Origin: Streptomyces sp. TP-A0356
GTDB taxonomy: Bacteria; Actinomycetota; Actinomycetes; Streptomycetales; Streptomycetaceae
Length of the DNA: 47,631 nt
Assembly (NCBI RefSeq): GCF_001417775.1
Contig: NZ_BBZJ01000040.1
Location: 1-47,631 of the forward strand
Direction of reading: 5' to 3'
How positions within the stretch are numbered: the first letter of the stretch is position 1; every line of letters starts with the position of its first letter. Made by a program: the position numbers and the translations under genes. Of the stretch, positions 17,375-25,294 are shown piece by piece. A model generated the notes under the pieces. The model did no database searches and was not told where the DNA came from. It saw only the letters and a program-made list of their open reading frames with translations.

Positions 17375-18261
17375 GCGAAGCCACCTTCCAGCAGCCGGGC
17401 CAGGGTCCTGCGGCCACGGGCGACGACCTCCCGGTCGTCGTGGGGCACACCCCAGGCGATGGCGCTCGCGGCGTCGAGCGCGCCCAGGCAGCGCAGGGCG
17501 AACTCCTCCTCGGTGGTCAGCCGCCGTCCGAAGCCCTCGCAGAAGGCGGTCCGCAGTTCGGGCCGATCCGCCCAGGGCCCGCAGGCGAGCCGGACGACGT
17601 CGAAGACCGCGGCGTGCGGGCGGGCCCGCTCCAGGTCGACGACCGCGAGCGCGCCGGCCCCGGTGTCGTACAGCCAGTTGCGTTCCTGGAAGTCGCCGTG
17701 GACGTATCCGACGGGCAGCGGGCCGAGCAGCGCCAGCGCCGCGGCGTGCCGGCGCACGAGCTCGCGCTCGCGCACGCCGATGAGGTCCCCGGCGCGCTCC
17801 AGGTGCACTTCGGCGGTGTGGACGGCCCGCTCGATCTCGCCGGCCGCCTCCGCGTGGTCCCGGGGAGTCAGGTCGCTCGCCTCGCCGTGGAAGCGGCGCA
17901 GCCACGCGCCCGCCTTGCGGTGCAGGGCCCGCCGCTGGGCCGGGGTGAGCGCGAGGGACCGTACGGCCCGGCCGGGGACCGCGGTCAGCAGCAGTGCCCG
18001 CTGCCGTGGGTCGGTCTCCACCAGCTGCGGCACGGTGCCCCGCTCCAGCGCGGGGGCCGCCTCGCGGTAGGCGCGGGTCTCACGGGCGTAGAACGTGGGT
18101 GTCGGTGCCACCTTGAGGAAGGTGCGGCCGGTGCCGGACGTCAGCTCCCAGACCCGGGATGCGGGCCGGCGGTGGGACACGTCCCGCACGGAGCTGATGG
18201 GACCGACGACGTCCTCGGCCCAGCCGGCCAGGGCGGCCGGGATCGGTGTGCGGGCGGTCAT
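17371..18261 (-). CDS. aminoglycoside-phosphotransferase-fold kinase
   Basis: A 296-residue protein of the APH/choline-kinase-like fold. The catalytic loop reads VHGDFQERN (about residues 187-195), with Asp as base and Asn for metal, and the metal-binding motif DLE (about 208) stands where DFE/DFG is usual. An N-terminal FLKV segment supplies the ATP lysine. It should phosphorylate a small molecule or peptide. ATG at 18261 was chosen because GAGG lies at good spacing; a GTG at 18270 is possible. It overlaps both the peptide frame upstream and the exporter downstream by four bases. Similar kinases serve as LanK-type enzymes in class V lanthipeptide loci; a resistance role is the alternative. 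Confidence 0.8.
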   Translation of the reverse strand: MTARTPIPAALAGWAEDVVGPISSVRDVSHRRPASRVWELTSGTGRTFLKVAPTPTFYARETRAYREAAPALERGTVPQLVETDPRQRALLLTAVPGRAVRSLALTPAQRRALHRKAGAWLRRFHGEASDLTPRDHAEAAGEIERAVHTAEVHLERAGDLIGVRERELVRRHAAALALLGPLPVGYVHGDFQERNWLYDTGAGALAVVDLERARPHAAVFDVVRLACGPWADRPELRTAFCEGFGRRLTTEEEFALRCLGALDAASAIAWGVPHDDREVVARGRRTLARLLEGGFA

Positions 18262-18422
18262 GCGCCCCACCTCGGTGCCGGGCGTGATGCGGACGGACGG
18301 ACGGCGGCACGGCCGGCGTGGGCTCGGTCGAGGGCGTCAACTCCGCGCCGGGCGGCAGGGGGCCGCACGGGCCGATTCTCGAACGCGGGGCGAAGGGCGG
18401 CAGGGGCGGGCACCGGGCTCAT
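18258..18422 (-). CDS. 54-residue Pro/Arg/Ala-rich peptide, candidate precursor peptide
   Basis: A short frame starting with ATG at 18422 behind a perfect GGAGG with a five-base spacer, and ending in TGA that overlaps the ATG of the kinase gene. The peptide has 12 Arg, 11 Pro and many Ala, no Cys, and ends RPAPRWGA. Third codon positions are G/C-rich but less so than in neighbouring genes. The strong ribosome site and the ATGA coupling are the evidence for translation. It could be a modified-peptide precursor exported by the downstream transporter, or a leader frame that only couples translation of the kinase. Confidence 0.5.
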   Translation of the reverse strand: MSPVPAPAALRPAFENRPVRPPAARRGVDALDRAHAGRAAVRPSASRPAPRWGA

Positions 18423-18969
18423 GATTCCTCCAGGGCTTGTGTCGATGCGGACAAGCGACCGAACAACAGCCCTGATCATGGACTCGTAACGGGTAACCGG
18501 GGGCGAATTCTCGGACGAATGTTCGAGATCTTCGTCTCGGTCAAGCGGCCCTAGCGAAACGGTGCGCGCGGCGCCGTTCGATTCCCTCGTGTGGTGAAGG
18601 CTGACTCCAACGGGGGATTGCTCACCACATGATTGACGGTGAGTCAGATTGAGATTCCGGAAGATCTCCGAAGCCCTGCTCCGCCAGAAGGGCGACTGGC
18701 CGTGCCCTCGACGACGGCCTGTGCAAGCTGTGCCGCCGGGAAGCCGCCGCCCACGTAGGTGCCGTGGTTGCGGGCCACCGGCTCCGGCTCAGGTGGCCTG
18801 CTCCGACATGGACGGCAGTCGGCCCTGCGGCCGCGTGGTCTGGGCCCCTTCTTGCGCGGATCGCCCCACGTCGCTGGTGAGGCCTGCTCGGCCGCGTAGG
18901 GCCGAGCAGGGTGGACGCATTTCCGCTTCCGGCAGCCATGGGCGCCTGGCAGCGGTGGTCTGGCCGATG
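18423..18969. other. non-coding interval with interleaved inverted repeats
   Basis: About 550 bases with no supported gene; it must hold the promoter of the peptide-kinase-exporter unit. The plus strand near 18708-18860 stays open with a CKLCRRE segment, perhaps a decayed gene fragment that I do not recognise. A pseudoknot-like repeat pair lies at 18590-18647. Confidence 0.45.
18590..18647. repeat. two interleaved perfect inverted repeats (pseudoknot-like)
   Basis: TGTGGTGA (18590-18597) pairs with TCACCACA (18622-18629), and CTGACTC (18601-18607) pairs with GAGTCAG (18641-18647). The order A-B-A'-B' is that of an H-type pseudoknot if transcribed, or of two overlapping protein sites in DNA. 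Confidence 0.5.
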
Positions 18970-19389
18970 TCAGGTGGTGCAAGCGGAGACGAGGACGCCG
19001 GGTGTGCCGGGCGTGATCGTCTCTGTGACGGGGCCCAGCGGAATGTTCACCTGGCCGCTGGAGGAGGTACCGGACACCGATCCGCTGATGGTGACGGTGG
19101 TGGGTGTGAGGCTGGAGATCCTGATGGCGGCTCCTCGCCCGCCGTTGGGGCAGGGCGCCGGGGTGAGGATGGGGAGTGCGGGGCCGTTCACGGTTGCCGT
19201 GGTGGAGAGTGTCACGCTGTTGAGGGGCGGGGTCGACACGCAGGTCGTGTCGATGCAGGCGGAGAGCGGGACGTGGGGGACCGGCACCGGCCCAACGGTC
19301 AGGCTGACCGAGTGCGAGGCGGCGAAGGCCGGGGTGGGAGCTGTGAACGGGAGGGCGCCGAGTGCGACGGCGGCGGTGGTCATCGCCAT
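18970..19389 (-). CDS. small secreted protein
   Basis: A 139-residue protein with a signal peptide cleaved after PTPAFA (about residue 23) and a Ser/Thr/Pro/Val-rich mature part with four Cys (SACIDTTC, APCPNGG, SAC), likely a beta-rich domain with two disulfides. I do not recognise the family. The start is uncertain: ATG at 19389 is in frame but has a poor ribosome site, while AAGGAAGGAAG precedes an ATG at 19415 (MSRSRLGS) in another frame. One missing base between them would give a normal signal peptide with a basic N-terminus, so a small frameshift is possible. Confidence 0.65.
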   Translation of the reverse strand: MAMTTAAVALGALPFTAPTPAFAASHSVSLTVGPVPVPHVPLSACIDTTCVSTPPLNSVTLSTTATVNGPALPILTPAPCPNGGRGAAIRISSLTPTTVTISGSVSGTSSSGQVNIPLGPVTETITPGTPGVLVSACTT

Positions 19390-19932
19390 GCGCTGCCCAG
19401 TCGGGAGCGGCTCATTTCTTCCTTCCTTTCGAATGCGTTCTCTCAGTTGGGAGCGGTGGTCTTCGGAGCGGGGCACTCAGAGGCGGTGCATTCGGATGGC
19501 CTCGCTGATGGTGAAACAGCTCGTCACTGCCGACGATCTCTGGCATCCGGACATCACCCCCACGGGCGCGGGTGCGGGTGCGGGTGCGGCACTCCTTCAT
19601 GCCCCAACTCGTCCGGTGGCCCGTCGCTTCGCACCATCCGCCCGCCGAAGGCCGTCGGGGAGGGCGTACGGCCCCGGCGCCTGGAGCGGCCCCATGGTTG
19701 CCCGACGCGCGGCCTCACACCGCGCCCGGCCCAGTGCGCCGCCTTTGCCGGGCCCGTTTGCGGCAGCGGGAAGAGCAGTACGTTGCCGGGACAGAACGGA
19801 TGACGGGAACATCCCCCGCGCGCCGCATTCCAGGTGTCACCCGGTCGTATCCCGCCCGGTCAGGCCGACGCCGTGGCCGGCGCATGCGACCCGCGTCCAG
19901 GACGGTGACCGGGTCCGTCCGGTCCGCGACGA
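19390..19932. other. non-coding interval
   Basis: No supported gene. It includes a short GGTGCG repeat run at about 19566-19588 and the upstream region of the secreted protein gene. Confidence 0.4.
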
Positions 19933-20160
19933 GCCGTCGGGCTGCTGAGCGGCCTGGACGACACCAAGGGCGGCTTCCGCGTCACCCTCGTCGGCTACCG
20001 GCCCGTCGGGCTGCCCGCCGCCGCCCTGCTGGACCTGGCGACGGGCCTCGGCACGCTCGGGATCTGGCTCGGGCTGCTCACCGGCCCGGCCACCACCGCG
20101 CTGCTGCGCCGCCTCCACCGTGGCGTCGGCCGGCTCCACCTGGCGGCCCCACCCGGCCGG
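19933..20160 (+). pseudogene. possible C-terminal fragment of a membrane protein
   Basis: A plus-strand frame reads LLSGLDDTKGGFRVTLVGY and then a hydrophobic segment (AAALLDLATGLGTLGIWLGLL) and TTALLRRLHR, with strongly G/C-biased third positions as in real genes. There is no start codon or N-terminal part, and the frame runs into tandem repeats. It looks like the surviving end of a lost gene, family not recognised. Confidence 0.4.
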
Positions 20161-20163
20161 CCC

Positions 20164-20215
20164 GTGCCGCCGGTCCGTGCCGCCGGTCGGTGCCGCCGGT
20201 CCGTCGCGCCGGTCT
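20164..20215. repeat. 13-bp tandem repeat, four copies
   Basis: GTGCCGCCGGTCC is repeated at 20164, 20177 and 20190, with a diverged copy at 20203. Confidence 0.85.
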
Positions 20216-20280
20216 GTGGCAGTCCGTGTCGGTCCGTCCGGCCGCTTCGGAGGGCCGCCGTCCGGCCGTCTCGGAGGGCC

Positions 20281-20384
20281 GTCGTGCGGCAGGTGGTCGG
20301 TAGGGCCGTCGTGCGGCAGGTGGTCGGTAGGGCCGTCGTGCGGCAGGTGGTCGGTAGGGCCGTCGTGCGGCAGGTGGTCGGTTG
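20281..20384. repeat. 27-bp minisatellite, nearly four copies
   Basis: Units begin at 20281, 20308, 20335 and 20362 with GTCGTGCGGCAGGTGGTCGG followed by TAGGGCC; three are identical and complete, the last is partial and ends in a variant. The repeat lies just past the stop of the M56 peptidase gene. The lack of any spacer rules out a CRISPR array. Confidence 0.92.
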
Positions 20385-20458
20385 GTCGGTGGCGTTCGGT
20401 GGGGGTGGGGCCGTCTGTGGTGTGGGCGGTGTGCGTCAGCGTCGGCGGCTCCGCCGGG

Positions 20459-21361
20459 TCATACGAGCACGTGTTCCAGCATCTGCAGGAGATCCCCTGT
20501 GGCGTCCAGGGCGCCGAGGGCCGGCAGTGCGCCGAGCGCGAGCGTCGTGGCGGCGAGGGACCACAGATGCGGGGGCGGACCGGTCTGGAGGGCGGCTATG
20601 CGGCGGGTGACCGCGCGGTCGGTGAAGTTCAGCGCGCACGACGGCCTCCGGTGCCCGGCGGTCAGGGCGGCGCGCGCGAGGGCGCGGGCGGTCGCGGAGC
20701 GGTCGCCGACCGCGTCGGCCGCTCGCTCGTCCGCCCAGCGCTCCACCAGGAAGGCGACCGTGTCGCGGACGGGAGCGAGCAGGGGGTTGGCCGCGACGGC
20801 GAGTGCCATGGCGGCCGACAGGAACGCGTGCCGGTGGGCCAGATGGGCGCGCTCATGGGCCAGCAGCACCCGCCGCTCCGCCGGTTCGAGGGCGCGCAGC
20901 ATCGCCGAGGTGACCAGTATCCGGCCCGGCTCCCCGCCGCTGCCGGGGATGGCGAACGCCTGGGGCACGGACGAGGCGGCGACGACCAGTTCGGTGTCCG
21001 GCGGATGCCCGGCGCACAGGGCCCGCAGCGTCCGGCGCGTGACGCATTCGGCACGGGCGGCCCGGTACACGCGCACGGCGACGAGGACGAGGGCCAGCGC
21101 CGCGGCGACACCGATCGCCTCCGGGACCGGGTCGGGCAGCCGCCGGCCGTCGTCGCGGGCCTCCGCGACGACCGGTGGAGCCTGGTTGACCAGCGTGATC
21201 GCGAGGAGCAACAGCGACCAGGTGGTGGCCGCCGCGGTGAACACGGCGGACGTGGTCAGCACCCGGGCCGCGAGCGCCGGTGCCACCTGTCGGCCGACCA
21301 CCGGGCTGAGGGCGCCCGGCAGCAGCGAGAGCAGGATCGGGACGTAGACGTCGACCGTCAT
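20459..21361 (-). CDS. M56 family (BlaR1/MecR1-like) membrane metallopeptidase
   Basis: A 300-residue protein with N-terminal membrane helices, the zinc-peptidase motif HERAH (about residue 167) followed by LAHRHAF, and a further C-terminal hydrophobic stretch. Unlike BlaR1 it has no penicillin-binding sensor domain, as is usual for actinobacterial M56 proteins. In this family the peptidase cleaves or triggers loss of the partner repressor when the envelope is stressed. Its ATG overlaps the stop of the repressor gene (ATGA), so the two form a signalling pair. Confidence 0.88.
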   Translation of the reverse strand: MTVDVYVPILLSLLPGALSPVVGRQVAPALAARVLTTSAVFTAAATTWSLLLLAITLVNQAPPVVAEARDDGRRLPDPVPEAIGVAAALALVLVAVRVYRAARAECVTRRTLRALCAGHPPDTELVVAASSVPQAFAIPGSGGEPGRILVTSAMLRALEPAERRVLLAHERAHLAHRHAFLSAAMALAVAANPLLAPVRDTVAFLVERWADERAADAVGDRSATARALARAALTAGHRRPSCALNFTDRAVTRRIAALQTGPPPHLWSLAATTLALGALPALGALDATGDLLQMLEHVLV

Positions 21362-21759
21362 GCGCCGCCCCCACCGGCGAAGCGGCGCCCGCCGAGGAGG
21401 TCGCGCAGTACCTGCTCCTCCTCGGGACTGAGGCCGGAGACGAACTGCTGGAGCGTGGCGATCGGGTCCGGGCCGCGGTCGAGGGCCTCGTGCATGGCCG
21501 CGGCGGTCAGCTCCGCCGCGTTCTTCGCGGGCCGGTACGCACCGCGCCGCCCGTCCACGTCCCGCAGGACAAGTCCCTTGTCATAGAGGCGCTTGAGGAT
21601 GGTGTGCACGGTGTTGTAGGCGAGGTCGCCATCGATCTCGGCCTGGATCTCGGCGGGCGTGAGCGCCTGCTCCGTGGCCCACAGTGCGGCGAGCACCTCG
21701 CTCTCCAGCTCACCGGCACTGCGTCGTTCCGCCCTGCCCTGAGGACCTCTGCCAGCCAT
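21358..21759 (-). CDS. BlaI/MecI family transcriptional repressor
   Basis: A 133-residue winged-helix repressor. The N-terminal 80 residues form the DNA-binding domain (LESEVLAALWATEQALTPAEIQ, then AYNTVHTILKRLYDKGLVLR), and the C-terminal half is the dimerisation helix region with LSPEEEQVLRDLL. Dimers bind TAC..GTA palindromes and are inactivated by the M56 partner encoded just downstream. Such a palindrome lies 9-25 bases upstream of its own ATG, and two more lie in front of the divergent glycosyltransferase gene, so autoregulation is very likely. Confidence 0.92.
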   Translation of the reverse strand: MAGRGPQGRAERRSAGELESEVLAALWATEQALTPAEIQAEIDGDLAYNTVHTILKRLYDKGLVLRDVDGRRGAYRPAKNAAELTAAAMHEALDRGPDPIATLQQFVSGLSPEEEQVLRDLLGGRRFAGGGGA

Positions 21760-21767
21760 GACCGTAA

Positions 21768-21784
21768 CCTTACAGCGCGTAGGG
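21768..21784. promoter_or_regulatory. BlaI-type operator at the repressor's own promoter
   Basis: CCTTAC-AGCGC-GTAGGG, an imperfect palindrome with one mismatch, ending 9 bases upstream of the repressor ATG. Confidence 0.6.
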
Positions 21785-21961
21785 GCACGGCAGGAGTGGC
21801 CGCGGGGCCGCCCGACGTCGGTCGGAGCGGCCCGGGTTCACTCGATCGGGGCAACCACGCCGTGCGGCGGCCGGGCCACCGCCGGTCTCACACTGCACCC
21901 CCGGGTCCCTCGCGTTAACTTGTCCGTGTTTTACCGACTTCTTTCCCGAATTCCACCGGTA

Positions 21962-21980
21962 ACCCTACGGCTTGTAGGGT
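21962..21980. promoter_or_regulatory. BlaI-type operator 1 of the glycosyltransferase operon
   Basis: ACCCTAC-GGCTT-GTAGGGT, a perfect 7-bp inverted repeat with a 5-base centre, 34 bases before the glycosyltransferase GTG. Confidence 0.7.
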
Positions 21981-21986
21981 GTGATT

Positions 21987-22005
21987 CCCCTACGGTCTGT
22001 AGGGG
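21987..22005. promoter_or_regulatory. BlaI-type operator 2 of the glycosyltransferase operon
   Basis: CCCCTAC-GGTCT-GTAGGGG, a perfect 7-bp inverted repeat centred 25 bases from operator 1, just upstream of the ribosome site. Confidence 0.7.
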
Positions 22006-22013
22006 GGTGAGGG

Positions 22014-23534
22014 GTGGGCATGCCCGACAGCTCGAACACCGCGCTCGCAGGCGTCCGCCGGCTGGCAGAGCCGTCGGTCGCGGGCATGTCGTGGCGCGAC
22101 CGCGGCCAGGGCCTGAACGCCCTCGTGGCGGGCTCCTTCACGCTGGCCCAACTCCTCCTCGTAGGGCCGCGCATGGGGTTCGGCTGGGACGAGACCGTGT
22201 ACGTCAGCCAGATCAGCGCCCACGCCCCCGCGGCGTACTTCAGCGCACCGCGCGCCCGGGGCATATCCCTGCTGGTCGCCCCCATCACCTCGTGGTCCTC
22301 GTCCACCGCACTGCTCCGGGTCTATCTGGCGGTGCTGTCCGCAGCCGCCCTGTTCCTCGCTCTGCGCACCTGGCGGGGCCTGTTCCCCGCCAGCGTCCTC
22401 GCCCTCGGCGGCGGGCTGTTCGCGAGCCTGTGGGTGACGGTGTTCTACGGCCCGCAGGTCATGCCCAACTACTGGGTCGCCATCGGTGCCCTGGCCGGTA
22501 CCGGCTGCTTCCTGCGCGCCCACGCGGACAGCGCCGACCGCCCGGCGGTGTGGGGGGTCGCCGCGAGCGCGGCGCTGATGACGTGGATGCGGCCCACCGA
22601 CGCGGTGTGGATCATCGCTCCGTCGCTGGTCCTGCTGCTCTTCGTACGCCGCTGGTGGCGCCTGCCCGTGCTGCTCGCGCTGATCGGCGGGCTGGCCGTC
22701 GGGGCCGTCGAGTGGATCGTCGAGGCCTACCTCGGTTACGGGGGACTCGCACAACGACTCTCCGACGGCTCCCGGATCCAGGGAGGCCTCGGCTGGAACA
22801 TCGCCGTCGGCGACCAGCTGCGCAGCCTCGGCGGACGCGCCCTGTGCCGCCCGTGCACCGGCCCGATGCCGAACCCGGCCGTGATCGCCTGGTGGTTCGT
22901 GCTGCCCCTGCTCGCCGTGCTGGCCGCGGCCATCGCCCTGCGGGCCCGGCGCCCGGCGTTCCCGGCCCGCACCCTGCTACCGCTGGCCTGCGCGGCGACG
23001 GCGGCCTTCCCGTACCTCTTCCTGATCGGGTACGCGGCCCCCCGCTTCCTGCTCCCCGCCTACGCCCTGCTCGCCATCCCCGTGGCCGCCGCCCTCCTGC
23101 ACCTGGTCACCGGGCCGGACGGCCGGTGGCGCCCGATCACCGCGGCGGTGGTGGCGCTCGGGCTCGCCGGACATCTGGCCGTGCAGTACACGGTGCTGCA
23201 CCACACCGTGGACCGCACCAGAGCCGACCACCGCGCCTGGTCCCGCACCGCCGCCGAACTGCACCGGCTCGGCGTCCGCCCGCCGTGCCTGCTGACCGGC
23301 AACGAGTCCATCCCGATCGCCTTCTACGCCGGCTGCTCCTCCGCGGCGACTGACGGCAACAACGAGAACAGCACCCCGGCCGCCATAGCCGGCGCCGCAC
23401 AGCGCATGCCCGTCGCGTACCTGGGCACACCCACGGGCCGCCCACCGTCGTACGCGCGCGGCTGGACCCCCCACTCCTTCGACGGCGTACGCATGTACGT
23501 CGCTTCGACGACGACCAAGGGCGGAAGCGGATGA
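22014..23534 (+). CDS. GT-C fold (GT39-like) membrane glycosyltransferase
   Basis: A 506-residue polytopic protein with about ten hydrophobic segments and an early loop motif GWDETVYVSQ (about residues 57-66), the acidic pair placed where GT-C enzymes have their catalytic Asp/Glu. A C-terminal soluble part starts near 390. GT-C enzymes use polyprenyl-phosphate sugars outside the membrane. Start GTG at 22014 or ATG at 22020; both have a G-rich ribosome site. It overlaps the next gene (ATGA). The two palindromes immediately upstream place it under the BlaI repressor. Confidence 0.8.
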   Translation: MGMPDSSNTALAGVRRLAEPSVAGMSWRDRGQGLNALVAGSFTLAQLLLVGPRMGFGWDETVYVSQISAHAPAAYFSAPRARGISLLVAPITSWSSSTALLRVYLAVLSAAALFLALRTWRGLFPASVLALGGGLFASLWVTVFYGPQVMPNYWVAIGALAGTGCFLRAHADSADRPAVWGVAASAALMTWMRPTDAVWIIAPSLVLLLFVRRWWRLPVLLALIGGLAVGAVEWIVEAYLGYGGLAQRLSDGSRIQGGLGWNIAVGDQLRSLGGRALCRPCTGPMPNPAVIAWWFVLPLLAVLAAAIALRARRPAFPARTLLPLACAATAAFPYLFLIGYAAPRFLLPAYALLAIPVAAALLHLVTGPDGRWRPITAAVVALGLAGHLAVQYTVLHHTVDRTRADHRAWSRTAAELHRLGVRPPCLLTGNESIPIAFYAGCSSAATDGNNENSTPAAIAGAAQRMPVAYLGTPTGRPPSYARGWTPHSFDGVRMYVASTTTKGGSG

Positions 23535-24502
23535 CCGTTCCGACGGCCACCGAGGTGGCACCGGACACCCAGGTGACGCAGACCGCCCGGCGGGGGGTCC
23601 TGCGCAGACGCGCCCCCTGGCAGGCGGCCGTCGCCCTGGCCGTGCTCGTCGGTGCCGCGCTGCTGGCCGGGCTCCACTGGCCCGTGATCGTGGCCGGCGC
23701 TCACCGCCTCGCGTCCGCCGACCCCGGTTGGCTGCTGCTGGGGGCGACGGCCACGGTCCTCACCTGGGCCTGCTCGGCGCTCGCCCAGCAGGGCGCGGTG
23801 GCCGAGGCGCTGCCCGGCGGGCGGCTGGTGGCGGCGCAGTTCGCCGCGTCCGCCGCCAACCACGTGCTGCCCGCGGGCCTCGGCGCGGGCGCGGTCAACC
23901 TCCGCTTCCTGACCCGCTGCGGGCTGCCCGTCACCCGTTCGGCGACCGCGCTCGCGGTCAAGGCCACCGCCGGGGCCGTGACACGCGGCGCGCTGATCGC
24001 CCTCCTCGCGCTCGGGGCCCCGGGGCTGCTGCGCCTCCCGCCCGGCTCCGCGGTCGCGGTGGGCGCCGCGCTCCTCGGCGCGGCGGCACTCGTGGTGCTG
24101 CTGCCCGGACCACCGCGGCGCGCCGCACGGGCGGTTGTCCGCGACGTACGGGCCGTGCACCGGCTTCCCGGCCGGGCGCCCGCGCTGTGGGGCGGCTCGC
24201 TCGCCTTCGCCTCGCTGCACGCGCTGGTGGTGGTCGCGGTGACCCTCTCCCTCGGCCTGCCGCTGTCACCCGGGCGGGTGGCGCTGGCCTACCTCGTGGC
24301 GAGCAGCGCGGCCGTCCTGCTGCCCACCCCCGGCGGCATCGGCTCCCTGGACGCCGCGCTGGCCCTCGCCCTCACGCTCGCCGGAGCGCCCGGCAGCGCG
24401 GCGGCGTCCGTGGTCCTCGGCTACCGGCTGCTGACGGTGTGGCTGCCCCTGCTGCCCGGTCTGGTGGTGCTCGGCGTCCTCCTACGGCGCAAGGCGCTGT
24501 GA
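23531..24502 (+). CDS. lysylphosphatidylglycerol synthase-like / UPF0104 membrane protein
   Basis: A 323-residue membrane protein of the LPG_synthase_TM (AglD/UPF0104, MprF N-terminal) family. The conserved features are AANHVLPAGLGAGAVNLRFL (about residues 112-131) and the later LLPTPGGIGSLDAAL (about 262-276). The family acts as lipid flippases or helps lipid-linked glycosylation. No C-terminal GNAT-like synthase domain is present. Its overlap with the GT-C gene suggests the two act on one polyprenyl- or lipid-linked product at the envelope. Confidence 0.85.
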   Translation: MTVPTATEVAPDTQVTQTARRGVLRRRAPWQAAVALAVLVGAALLAGLHWPVIVAGAHRLASADPGWLLLGATATVLTWACSALAQQGAVAEALPGGRLVAAQFAASAANHVLPAGLGAGAVNLRFLTRCGLPVTRSATALAVKATAGAVTRGALIALLALGAPGLLRLPPGSAVAVGAALLGAAALVVLLPGPPRRAARAVVRDVRAVHRLPGRAPALWGGSLAFASLHALVVVAVTLSLGLPLSPGRVALAYLVASSAAVLLPTPGGIGSLDAALALALTLAGAPGSAAASVVLGYRLLTVWLPLLPGLVVLGVLLRRKAL

Positions 24503-24520
24503 CCGCGGGGCCGTCGGCCG

Positions 24521-25294
24521 TCACTCCTCCTCCAGCCGGTAGCCGTGTCCCCGCAGCGTGGTGATCCGGGGCAGGCGGACCGGGCGAGGGCACTCGTCCG
24601 CCGCGTCGGCGAGCCGGCGGCGCAGGCCGGCCATCGTGACGTCGAGGGTCTTGGTGGAACCGAACCAGTTCTCGTCCCAGACCTCCGCCATCAGCGTCTC
24701 GCGCGACACGGCCTCGCCGGCGTGCCGGCCCAGCAGGGCGAGCAGCTCGAACTCCTTGGGCCGCAGCCGGACGTCCGCGCCGTGCAGGGTGCAGCGGCGG
24801 GCCGCCTCGTCGAGGACCAGATCGCCGAGCTTGACCGGCTCCGGCGGCGGGGAGGCCACGGACTGACGGCGCAGATGGGCGCGGAGCCGGGCGAGCAGCA
24901 CGCTCAGGCTGAACGGTTTGACGAGGTAGTCATCGGCTCCCGCGTCCAGGCCGGCGATCACGTCGATGTCGTCGGTGCGGGCGGTCAGGACGATGATCAG
25001 CAGGTCGGGGAAGCGGACGCGCAGTGTGCGGGCGACGTCGAGGCCGTCCATGTCGGGCAGGCCCAGGTCCAGGACCAGCACCTCGTACGACCCGTGGGAG
25101 GCCTCGGCGAGCGCGCCCGCCCCGGTACGGCTCCAGGCGGGCGCGTAGCCGTTGCTGCGCAGCCCTGTCTCCAGGTGATGGCCGATGGTCTCGTCGTCCT
25201 CCACGACGAGGACACCGATACGACCACGGTCCTCGGCTGCCGGCGTGCGCATGTTCGGCAGCGTACGGCCCGACGGGCCGATCGGCGCGCTCAC
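24521..25294 (-). CDS. OmpR-family response regulator
   Basis: A 257-residue regulator. The receiver domain spans residues 26-140 with acidic pair EDD (32-34), phospho-acceptor Asp76 (LVLDLGLPDMDG) and Lys in VKPF; the winged-helix output domain follows (LGDLVLDEAARRC, RPKEFELLALL, GHGYRLEE). The GTG start overlaps the FtsX permease stop (GTGA); an internal ATG (MRTPAAED) is an alternative. It is the last gene of the minus-strand ABC operon; the kinase diverging at 30836 is its likely partner. Confidence 0.9.
   Translation of the reverse strand: MSAPIGPSGRTLPNMRTPAAEDRGRIGVLVVEDDETIGHHLETGLRSNGYAPAWSRTGAGALAEASHGSYEVLVLDLGLPDMDGLDVARTLRVRFPDLLIIVLTARTDDIDVIAGLDAGADDYLVKPFSLSVLLARLRAHLRRQSVASPPPEPVKLGDLVLDEAARRCTLHGADVRLRPKEFELLALLGRHAGEAVSRETLMAEVWDENWFGSTKTLDVTMAGLRRRLADAADECPRPVRLPRITTLRGHGYRLEEE

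Noticed and set aside
15929..18070. Very long plus-strand open frame of over 700 codons
   Set aside because: It lies antisense to the exporter and kinase genes; its Arg/His/Gln-rich composition without domains is the usual shadow of high-GC coding DNA.
20281..20384. CRISPR-like 27-bp repeat
   Set aside because: The units abut without spacers, so it is a minisatellite.
22014..22306. Antisense small gene over the glycosyltransferase start
   Set aside because: No ribosome site, and it lies across the operators and the start of a well-supported gene.
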